This document shows, one piece after another, positions 9,401 through 15,928 of a stretch of DNA of 64,000 nt. A program made the position numbers and the translations under genes. This DNA comes from Pelagicoccus mobilis (GTDB lineage: Bacteria > Verrucomicrobiota > Verrucomicrobiia > Opitutales > Opitutaceae), in contig NZ_JAENIL010000031.1 in NCBI RefSeq assembly GCF_016595505.1, forward strand, positions 32,137 through 96,136. The letters run 5' to 3'. The notes under the pieces are model-generated. The model saw only the letters and a program-made list of their open reading frames with translations, was not told the origin of the DNA and made no database searches. Positions within the stretch are counted from its first letter, which is position 1. Every line of letters starts with the position of its first letter.

Positions 9401-10712
9401 TCGCGCCTACCTCGCCCTCAACGGCGCCATGCACGATGCCGCCGTTGCCGCCTGGACGCTCAAGCGCCAGTATGACTATTCCCGCCCCATAACGATGATC
9501 CGCTACTTCGGCGGCAACGGCCAATCCAGCGACCCGAACCTTCCCTCCTACCACCCGGACGGACTGCCTCTCATCCCCGAGCTCATCGAGCTCATCACAG
9601 ACGAAAGCGCCGCCGAAGGTCAACGCCACCACCACCTCGCCTCCTCTGTCGGAAAGGTCGCCATCCGTTCATGGGCAGGCGAGCCTGACAATGCGGATAC
9701 AGGAGTTGGAGGCGTCGATTGGATTCTTCCCGAGGACTGGTTCCCCTACCAACGCAGCACCTTCGTGACTCCCGCCTTTGCCGCGTTCGTTTCCGGACAC
9801 AGTACCTTTAGCCGAGCCGCAGCGGAAGTCATGACCCTGCTCACCGGCGATCCCTTCTTCCCCGCTGGAATGGGACAATTTCTCTTTCCTAAGAACGGTT
9901 TCCTCGAGTTCGAGCAAGGCCCAAGCGAAGATGTCATCCTCCAGTGGGCCACCTACTACGACGCCGCAGACCAAGCTGGAATTTCTCGGCTCTACGGAGG
10001 CATTCACGTTCGGGCCGACGATTTCATAGGCCGCACCCTCGGATCCCGCATCGGAGTGGAAGCCTTCGTGAAGTCCTACTCCTTACGTCACCAAAACGCT
10101 GGTTATAAACCTTTCGATTGGGTCGAGATCGAACAGGACCTAATCACCGGTACGGATTTTACCAATACACGTTTGGACCTAATAGATAACGGATTACCGT
10201 TCCGACTTTCCCATTCAGTAGAAGAGGCAAGCTCTAACCCCAGCGAAGCGATTTCGTTCATCCCGCCAACAAACGGTTCTAAGATGAAATGGCTCATTCA
10301 AAGCGATCACCTCATTGGCCTTGAACTCTCCGGACAAGCAAACGCCAACGATCCACTCACACTCGAATTCGCGATCACACAACAGGCGCCCAAGATGCTC
10401 CTTCTCACCGGGAGCTCCACGGAGATATCCGCAGCTGAAACGGACTCATTCTCACTCACTGTTTTGCAGCTCATCGATAATGATTGGGTTGAGCACGATC
10501 ACAATCCCCATTGGTTGGATACAGATCTCTCCTCGGTTAGCGCTTCACTAGCGAGAAGGCACAACGGCGACACCGCTCCAGAAGATTTTCAAATCAGCGA
10601 CACCCTCTTTCTCGAAGAAGGAGTCTATCGGGTAGAATTGTTCCCGACGGATTCAAGCGAGACGGTGAGTCTGCAGATACTCAGCCCGCTTTCTCTCGCA
10701 AATAACAACTAA
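6486..10712 (+). CDS. FG-GAP/UnbV + Ig-like + vanadium haloperoxidase fusion protein
   Basis: 1408 residues, secreted (signal KYLFLFLLSSAPLAA). Residues about 30-440 hold seven FG-GAP/VCBS blades with Ca-binding motifs, such as DVDGDGFTDILL and DYDNDGDEDLIVV. Residues 440-525 form an ASPIC/UnbV domain (SNRDGIGALVRV, FGLGASDGTIDTVEILWPSG), and about 535-615 an Ig-like domain. From about 620 comes a vanadium-dependent haloperoxidase/PAP2-type domain. All expected vanadate ligands are visible at canonical spacing: K993 and R1000 (KRQYDYSR), S1103-G1104-H1105 (VSGHSTFSR), R1168 and H1174 (RLYGGIH). A beta-rich tail ends the protein. The family oxidises halides with H2O2, or acts as a phosphatase. 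It heads an apparent operon with the Gfo/Idh gene 22 bases downstream. The adhesive plus enzymatic fusion is unusual. Confidence 0.85.
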   Translation: MTPNFNKYLFLFLLSSAPLAAEFQDVSQSAGLLNVQAQIEDDIDNHGGSAAVDVDGDGFTDILLAKYQSPPLLYMNNGDGTFTNEATERGLAEAIDAAAFGAGDLDNDGDPDLLIVPYQSNRFYLYLNDGSGNFTEAAIERGADATVKQIPHDGYSVGLVDYNRDGYLDIYVSQWGIEATFEAHKHSVLLRNRGKEAPGHFENVTRSAGLDPADFGNSQWNFSSGWADFDEDGWPDLALVADFVRSKLFWNNGNGTFVETTQASGVGLDKSGMGVAIADYDADGLLDFYVTAIFDQLHCETDDACSGSKLYRNIGNRQFEEVSEAMAVDRPGWGWGVSFFEYDNDGDFDLIVTNGMPVPDNPQANPASADDPTTLFVNPGDGTAFLDQTNGSGIDDIGYGRGILVIDYDNDGDEDLIVVNAFSNPIVYRSDASENGNDWIRFSFEGIASNRDGIGALVRVTDGAKTQTLVFNPTNAFIGQREAFLHFGLGASDGTIDTVEILWPSGIEQTLSNVSANQLHHIVEPTDSEHPPYFSFHPEVEGLLGIGDSIHLRVEAHAFPQPTIQWFKDGVEIVGATSPTLHIKSLANFDEGSYYAVATSGETTIQSEAVDIALDYDIDEHSVAHWWNEFMLEAIRRDFPDPTKHGRNLYHVSAAMWDAFWPYEQEQWSNAAAVFHQENISPSDWGEDRLATQEEAISHAAYTVLNARYQNSPGAESSLFGFRWLMQQLGYDPDDTSVEGNSPAAVGNRIGNAVLEINYHDGSNELNDYADTSGYEAVNDPMPVELSGTEVVDINRWQPLLFQNAVSQNGIPIGELTQTFLGVNWREVDTFALQKPTSSTIAFDPGPPPQYPDQRQAFIDSTVEVIRFSSYLDPQDGEMIDISPGARLNNPLGTNDGTGRPTNPFNGLAYQPNLVKRADYGRILAEFWADGPASETPPGHWNTLHNEITQSPFFERKFMGRGEELSKLEWDVRAYLALNGAMHDAAVAAWTLKRQYDYSRPITMIRYFGGNGQSSDPNLPSYHPDGLPLIPELIELITDESAAEGQRHHHLASSVGKVAIRSWAGEPDNADTGVGGVDWILPEDWFPYQRSTFVTPAFAAFVSGHSTFSRAAAEVMTLLTGDPFFPAGMGQFLFPKNGFLEFEQGPSEDVILQWATYYDAADQAGISRLYGGIHVRADDFIGRTLGSRIGVEAFVKSYSLRHQNAGYKPFDWVEIEQDLITGTDFTNTRLDLIDNGLPFRLSHSVEEASSNPSEAISFIPPTNGSKMKWLIQSDHLIGLELSGQANANDPLTLEFAITQQAPKMLLLTGSSTEISAAETDSFSLTVLQLIDNDWVEHDHNPHWLDTDLSSVSASLARRHNGDTAPEDFQISDTLFLEEGVYRVELFPTDSSETVSLQILSPLSLANNN

Positions 10713-10734
10713 CACAATTTCACTCAAAACGTAT

Positions 10735-11790
10735 ATGTCAGAAATAAGATTCGGATTCATTGGTACCGGAAAGATCGCTTACTCAAGCGCCGAAGAACTC
10801 CTCTCGCACGAGAACGCTAGCTTGGTCGCAGCCCAAGATCTCAGCGCGAAACGCCTCGGAGAATTCGCCGACAAGTTTGCAGTCGAAGAACGCTATGCTA
10901 ACGCTGACGACCTGTTCGCGAGCCCTAACGTCGATGCGGTCTACATCGCTGTACCCAACAAATACCACGCCCCGCTGGCCATCGCCGCCCTAAAGGCTGG
11001 AAAACACGTGATGCTGGAGAAGCCTTTCGCGATGAACGCTACAGAAGCAGAAGCAGTCGTTTCCGCTGCCAAAGAGTCCGGCAAGCTTTTCACCCTCGGC
11101 ATGAACCAACGCTTTCGCGAAGATTCGCAAAAGATACGCAATCTCGCAACGGCCGGAAAGCTTGGCGAAATCTACTACGCTAAGGCCTATTGGTTCCGCA
11201 GATCTGGTATCCCAACTTTGGGTACTTGGTTCGGTAACAAAGAACTCGCCGGAGCAGGAGCGATCAACGATATCGGCGTTCACCTACTCGACCTATGCTT
11301 GCACACGATCGATAACTTCGACCCTGTTTCCGTATCCGGTCGTACCTATACAAAATTCGGAAACCGTGGCCTCGGCGGCGGGGGTTGGGGCATTTCGGAC
11401 AAGTCAGACGCCCCCTTCGACGTAGACGACTTCGCAACGGCACTCATTAAGATGAGAAACGGGGCCACCATATCGCTTGAAGTCTCCTGGGCCTGCCATA
11501 CTGAGAAAAACGACAAGATGGATGTAGAAGTCTTTGGTACGGAGGCAGGGGCCTCACTCTACCCGGCGAGGCTCTACAAATCAGACACCTCCACCGGTGA
11601 ATACCAAATTGTCGAAGACGTAAACGCTCCCGTATCCATGAAGCACTCTAGCCGCTTCCACAATTTCACGAACGCGATACTGGGAACTGAGGAACTAGCC
11701 GTCCCTGCCGAACAAGCGCTCGTCATCCAAAAAATCCTAGACGCCATTGCGGAGTCTAGCTCCACGGGAAAAGAAGTCACCCTCAGCTAA
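10735..11790 (+). CDS. Gfo/Idh/MocA-family NAD(P)-dependent sugar oxidoreductase
   Basis: 351 residues. The N-terminal Rossmann fold starts IRFGFIGTGKIA; the family's GKHVMLEKPFAMN motif (catalytic Lys region) is at about residues 84-96. The C-terminal substrate domain follows, with GAINDIGVHLLDLCL supplying the conserved Asp/His. The protein would oxidise or reduce a sugar, inositol or sugar acid in the cytoplasm. It lies 22 bases after the haloperoxidase gene and 33 before a TIM-barrel isomerase, a pairing common in inositol and keto-sugar pathways. Substrate not determinable. There are two further family members in the window (34361-35428 and 51733-52842), each divergent from the others. 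Confidence 0.9.
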   Translation: MSEIRFGFIGTGKIAYSSAEELLSHENASLVAAQDLSAKRLGEFADKFAVEERYANADDLFASPNVDAVYIAVPNKYHAPLAIAALKAGKHVMLEKPFAMNATEAEAVVSAAKESGKLFTLGMNQRFREDSQKIRNLATAGKLGEIYYAKAYWFRRSGIPTLGTWFGNKELAGAGAINDIGVHLLDLCLHTIDNFDPVSVSGRTYTKFGNRGLGGGGWGISDKSDAPFDVDDFATALIKMRNGATISLEVSWACHTEKNDKMDVEVFGTEAGASLYPARLYKSDTSTGEYQIVEDVNAPVSMKHSSRFHNFTNAILGTEELAVPAEQALVIQKILDAIAESSSTGKEVTLS

Positions 11791-11823
11791 TTTGAATCTA
11801 AACCATATATCCTCACCCATAAA

Positions 11824-12585
11824 ATGAATCTCTTAAACGAACTTGCCGTACAAAGCTTCTGCTTTCGAAACATCACCGAAAACCAGTCGGTCGCAGGAAA
11901 GGTAAAGGAAATCGGACTCGAGCGGGTCGAAGTTTGCCGCGTGCACGCTGACTTCCATGCAGTCAACGACTGGAAGGACATCGTGAAAATCTACAATGAC
12001 GCTGGCGTATCCATCGTATCCATTGGCGTAGAAACCTTCGATGGTGAAGATCGCGACGAAGCCATTTTCGAATCTGCTGCCCTCGCGGGCGCAAAGCAGA
12101 TCTCCTGTCACTTCAAAATAGAGACGTTCCAAAAAGCGGTCGCTCAGGTGAAGTCTTGGTCCGAACAATACGGCGTCGACGTCGGTATTCACAATCACGG
12201 TGGATACATGTTCGGAGGCTGCCCAGACATCATCAACTATCTCATCGAGCTGGGATCTCCCAATATCGGACTTTGCATGGATACCGCATGGGTGATGCAA
12301 ATCGGACCGCAAAGAGGAAATCCAGTCCAATGGGCGAAAGACTACCGAGGAAAGATCAAGGGAATCCACTTCAAGGACTTCACCTTCGCGCCGAACGGGC
12401 AATGGAAAGATACCATCGTCGGCGAAGGCACCCTCGATCTGAAGGGACTCGTCAGCGAACTTGAGTCCCAAGATTTCTCTGGCGTATCCATTCTCGAATA
12501 CGAGGCAGACCCAGACAACCCAGTTCCCGCTCTGAAATCGTGCGTGGAGAAAATGAGAGAAATCACTTCCTCACTATCCGTCTAA
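11824..12585 (+). CDS. Sugar phosphate isomerase/epimerase family TIM-barrel protein
   Basis: 253 residues of the AP-endonuclease-2/xylose-isomerase-like fold. Strands and metal ligands are recognisable: ERVEVCRVHADFH near the start, VDVGIHNHGGYMFGG in the middle, GLCMDTAWVMQ, KGIHFKDFTF, and a terminal GVSILEYEAD. Family members isomerise, dehydrate or cleave sugars and inositols with a divalent metal; some are now known to act on 3-keto-glycosides. Its position directly behind a Gfo/Idh dehydrogenase suggests they act in sequence. No signal peptide, so cytoplasmic. Confidence 0.85.
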   Translation: MNLLNELAVQSFCFRNITENQSVAGKVKEIGLERVEVCRVHADFHAVNDWKDIVKIYNDAGVSIVSIGVETFDGEDRDEAIFESAALAGAKQISCHFKIETFQKAVAQVKSWSEQYGVDVGIHNHGGYMFGGCPDIINYLIELGSPNIGLCMDTAWVMQIGPQRGNPVQWAKDYRGKIKGIHFKDFTFAPNGQWKDTIVGEGTLDLKGLVSELESQDFSGVSILEYEADPDNPVPALKSCVEKMREITSSLSV

Positions 12586-12794
12586 GGCATCACACCTACT
12601 ACCCAAAGGTTTGATCTATTCCGGTGCTCGCTCAGGCGAGAACCGCGCAAGTCGGTGAGTCGCTTACGACATAATTGCCACGCAGTATCGGAAAGATGGC
12701 GGGAGTGTCGGATGCGACTCGCTAACGACCCGATCTCTCGCTTGAGCCGCACCTCGCTATTTCGACGGACCTGAACAGAACTTCCCTACCGCTT

Positions 12795-14231
12795 ATGGAA
12801 ACCAAGAACGCATTTCCGTTTATCATCGCTTCACTGCTCGCCCCTGCGCTCTCAGCCCAGTACGAAATCGGCACGGGAAAAGTGAGCGAGCTCTTCAACG
12901 CAAATTGCGCCAGCTGCCACGGCGAAAACCTGATGGGCGGCCAAGGTTCGTCGCTCGTCGACGATGTCTGGGCTTACGGAAGTTCCGACGCCGATATCGC
13001 GCGTGTCATTGCTAACGGAATTCCAGACACGGCGATGATTCCCTGGAAGACATCTCTTTCAGAGAAACAGATTCGATCCCTCGTCATCTACATCCGCGAA
13101 CAAGGCCAAATCGCGGCTCAAAAAGAGCTTCCTGGCGACCATTTCAAACCCGAAAATGGCGTCTTCAAATCGCAGGAACACAATTTCACCCTCACAAAAG
13201 TGGGCGAAGGCGAAGGCATCCTCTGGGCTCTCGAATTCCTTCCTGACAACACCATGCTTGTCACCCAACGTGACGGCGTGCTTTGGAGCTTCAAGGATGG
13301 CAAACGAAGTAAGATCGAGGGCATTCCCGAAGTCTGGCAACACGGACAAGGAGGACTTCTCGAAGTCCAGAAACACCCCAACTTCGAAAACAACGGTTGG
13401 ATCTACCTCGGTTACAGCGAAAACGTCGGAGGCAAAGAAAACGGCATGGACGCGGGGATGACCGCCGTAGTCCGTGGCCGCATACGCAACGGCAAGTGGG
13501 TCGACGAACAGAAAATCTACAATGCTCCCGCAGAACTCCACATCAGCGCGGCGTATCACTACGGGACACGCTTCGTCTTCCAAGACGGCTATCTCTACTT
13601 CGCCATCGGCGACCGTGGACGCCAAAATCAAGCACAAGACCTGAGCCGCCCCAACGGGAAGATACACCGCATCTTTGATGACGGCCGCGTCCCAACCGAC
13701 AATCCTTTCGCCAGCATTCGTGACGCCCTCCCAACTATCTGGTCCTACGGGCATCGAAACCCACAAGGTCTCGATGCGCATCCAGAAACCGGTGACATCT
13801 GGGAAGTCGAACATGGACCACGCGGTGGAGACGAAACCAATCTAATCCAACGCGGACTCAATTACGGCTGGCCCGTCATCACTTACGGGATGAACTACAA
13901 TGGTACCCCCATTACCGATCTTACTGAAAAGGAGGGGATGGAGCAGCCCAAACACTACTGGAATCCATCGATCGCCATCTGTGGAGCTGACTTCTACGAA
14001 GGTGACAAATTCCCAGCTTGGAAGAACAACTTTTTCGTGACCGGCATGGCTTCGCAAGAAATGCACCGACTCGTGATTGAAGAAGGTAAGGTTGTGTCCG
14101 ACGAGGTCGTGTTTAAAAATCAGGGACGTGTGCGCGACATCTACAGCGCTCCGGACGGACATCTCTACGTCCTCCTGATCCAGCAGTCCCCGCTCGTCGG
14201 CAGCATCTACCGCCTCGATCCCTTGAACTAG
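12795..14231 (+). CDS. Secreted cytochrome c / PQQ-type aldose dehydrogenase fusion
   Basis: 478 residues with a signal peptide (IIASLLAPALSAQ). Residues 30-105 are a class I cytochrome c with heme site C38-A-S-C41-H42 and a downstream Met (DTAMIPW). Residues about 120-475 match the soluble aldose/sorbosone dehydrogenase beta-propeller (YliI/GSDH type): WALEFLPDNTMLVTQRDG, HGQGGLLEVQKHP, GDRGRQNQAQDL, GHRNPQGLD, EHGPRGGDE, LNYGWPVI. The protein would oxidise sugars in the periplasm and pass electrons to its own heme. It stands alone, 209 bases after the isomerase gene. No operator-like site precedes it; a match to the motif inside the gene at 13883 looks like coincidence. Confidence 0.88.
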   Translation: METKNAFPFIIASLLAPALSAQYEIGTGKVSELFNANCASCHGENLMGGQGSSLVDDVWAYGSSDADIARVIANGIPDTAMIPWKTSLSEKQIRSLVIYIREQGQIAAQKELPGDHFKPENGVFKSQEHNFTLTKVGEGEGILWALEFLPDNTMLVTQRDGVLWSFKDGKRSKIEGIPEVWQHGQGGLLEVQKHPNFENNGWIYLGYSENVGGKENGMDAGMTAVVRGRIRNGKWVDEQKIYNAPAELHISAAYHYGTRFVFQDGYLYFAIGDRGRQNQAQDLSRPNGKIHRIFDDGRVPTDNPFASIRDALPTIWSYGHRNPQGLDAHPETGDIWEVEHGPRGGDETNLIQRGLNYGWPVITYGMNYNGTPITDLTEKEGMEQPKHYWNPSIAICGADFYEGDKFPAWKNNFFVTGMASQEMHRLVIEEGKVVSDEVVFKNQGRVRDIYSAPDGHLYVLLIQQSPLVGSIYRLDPLN

Positions 14232-14281
14232 AGCCCTACCCTCCCCTTGTCCGCTCCCAAGAAGCGACAAACCAGGAGGCT

Positions 14282-14303
14282 GATACCTTTTGCGAAGGGT
14301 ATC
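14282..14303. terminator. Hairpin in convergent gap (first of two)
   Basis: GATACCTTT, loop TGCG, AAGGGTATC: nine pairs with one G-U, between the converging stops at 14231 and 14382. There is no long T-run. Confidence 0.45.
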
Positions 14304-14334
14304 GGACAGCTACAAAATGTTAAACAAGCGAAGG

Positions 14335-14352
14335 CCCTTGGATTTCCAAGGG
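14335..14352 (+). terminator. Hairpin followed by T-rich tail, convergent gap
   Basis: CCCTTGG, loop ATTT, CCAAGGG, then TGCTTTCATATTT. Likely terminator for the cytochrome/dehydrogenase gene on the plus strand. Confidence 0.6.
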
Positions 14353-14381
14353 TGCTTTCATATTTGACCGGAATCGAGCCA

Positions 14382-15809
14382 CTACGGCGTCTTTGTTCGC
14401 CGGTCCAAAAAGCAAAAGGACAGCTCACTCAACGAGGCGTAGTCCCGATCATTTTTCAGATAGATCCGAATCGTAAGCCGGCCGTCTTGCACCGAAACAA
14501 TCCGCTCCCTACTGCGTCGGAATTCGTTTGCCGACATGTCGAATACGCCCACATCCATCGATTCAAACTCTATCCTTTGCCAAGTGGGTTTCGCTACATC
14601 GCCAAGCAAAGCGCTCACCGCATAGCGACCATCGGGAACCACGATTTCAAATTCGTAGTAGTCCTCTGGATTTTCCGCTTCAGAAACCGTTCCCTCGAAG
14701 AGTTTCTTCTTCAGCAAGGCGCTTGAGAAATTATCCCCGCTCTCAACCGGCTCAACTTTCTTCGCCGGACACCAATCGCCTAAGTTCCATCCGTATCCAA
14801 GCAATGGATCAAATGCGTTCAAACGCTTCACGTTCTCAACCACAGCCCGATTCCGAGCAAAGGGCCAAGCTCCCCAAGTCCAGCTTTTGGGGCGAGGTTC
14901 CAGATCCCCGTTCCAGAGTTCGTACAGCATAGGGAAAAGCGTCACGCTGTTTCCATATCGATTTTCGTAAGTCGGAGTTTCGCCCCAGGCAACCAGGCTC
15001 AGATGCAAGTGCCCCCAACGATCATCACCCCAAATATAGCCCAAGCGTTGCCCCGCAACCAACTCCTGCCCCTCTACGATCTCAATGCTCGACGTTTCCA
15101 TGTGTTGATAGATGTAATACACTCCTGGCATCGAGGCGCTTTCCAGGCAAAGGCAAGCTTGCTCGCCGCTGTGTTCCCTTATCCACACCAATCTACTATC
15201 TTCCATCGCCACCAAGGCATCCACCCGATTCGCCTTGCCATTCATCAGGCTTATATCCGTGCCTTCGTGCTGCCGCCACGGGCTCAAAAAAGCAAAGCTA
15301 TGACTGGACTCCGCCATCGACCATTCAAAGCCGTCCGAACGATCCACCGGAAAAGTAAACGTTTCGGGATCAAGCAACGGATCGTTAGCGTTTGAAAGGC
15401 AAAAAAGGGCGTCCTTTGTTACGGCATTCCGTGAACCATAGGGTCCTCGAACTGTGTAATTAGCCATTCGTTTCGTATCGCAAACATAGATACGCACGCC
15501 ATTCAATCTGACCGGTAGAACTCTTCGTGCGATCGGAATCCGCTCGCTCTCATCATCTACCCGAATCTGAGCCCAATCGCTATCAATTGCTTCCAACTCC
15601 ACTTCGTGCCCTAAGAACTCGAAAGATTCGCCCACCGCCAGATTCACGAACAATTGATTCCCGATTATTCGATTTTCTCCCAAAGGGACAGCTCTCTCCG
15701 AACCAACGAGTCCCGACCCAAAGAGGCAAATCAAAAGACCTGCAACCAAGCATTTGGTAAGAAGTCGAGAAACGTATCCAATTCCTCCTAATAAATACAA
15801 ACTTTTCAT
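14382..15809 (-). CDS. Secreted M23-fold (lysostaphin-like) protein with C-terminal carbohydrate-binding-like domain
   Basis: 475 residues; signal peptide around residues 14-36 (LTKCLVAGLLICLFGSGLVG). The centre carries the M23 metal-site pattern: H181-E-G-T-D185, then H267-L-H269 in WGHLHLSLVAWG, separated by a strand-rich core that includes YIYQHME. Canonical M23 enzymes cut peptidoglycan cross-links, but some relatives act on other substrates or are inactive. The last about 115 residues (KLFEGTVSEAENPEDYYEF onward) look like a malectin/galactose-binding-like module as found in rhamnogalacturonan acetylesterases. The gene starts just after the TonB receptor's terminator. Peptidase activity is plausible but unproven. 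Confidence 0.65.
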   Translation of the reverse strand: MKSLYLLGGIGYVSRLLTKCLVAGLLICLFGSGLVGSERAVPLGENRIIGNQLFVNLAVGESFEFLGHEVELEAIDSDWAQIRVDDESERIPIARRVLPVRLNGVRIYVCDTKRMANYTVRGPYGSRNAVTKDALFCLSNANDPLLDPETFTFPVDRSDGFEWSMAESSHSFAFLSPWRQHEGTDISLMNGKANRVDALVAMEDSRLVWIREHSGEQACLCLESASMPGVYYIYQHMETSSIEIVEGQELVAGQRLGYIWGDDRWGHLHLSLVAWGETPTYENRYGNSVTLFPMLYELWNGDLEPRPKSWTWGAWPFARNRAVVENVKRLNAFDPLLGYGWNLGDWCPAKKVEPVESGDNFSSALLKKKLFEGTVSEAENPEDYYEFEIVVPDGRYAVSALLGDVAKPTWQRIEFESMDVGVFDMSANEFRRSRERIVSVQDGRLTIRIYLKNDRDYASLSELSFCFLDRRTKTP

Positions 15810-15834
15810 AACTTACATAACTAGAACTGTATTC

Positions 15835-15869
15835 AAAATACAAAGAGCGCCCTAGCCTAGCTAGGACGC
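15835..15869 (-). terminator. Rho-independent terminator of the TonB receptor gene
   Basis: Read on the minus strand: GCGTCCTAGC, loop TAG, GCTAGGGCGC (10 pairs, one G-U; plus coordinates 15847-15869), followed by TCTTTGTATTTT. It separates the receptor from the M23-fold gene. Confidence 0.75.
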
Positions 15870-15928
15870 CCCGATTTTAAATCAATCTAGATTATTACTA
15901 CCTAATATCCAGATACTGTTAACTAAGA

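Noticed and set aside
13883..13894. TTACGGGATGAA, a match to the operator motif on the minus strand
   Set aside because: It lies deep inside the dehydrogenase gene and encodes conserved residues (ITYGMNY); judged coincidental and a useful warning about background.
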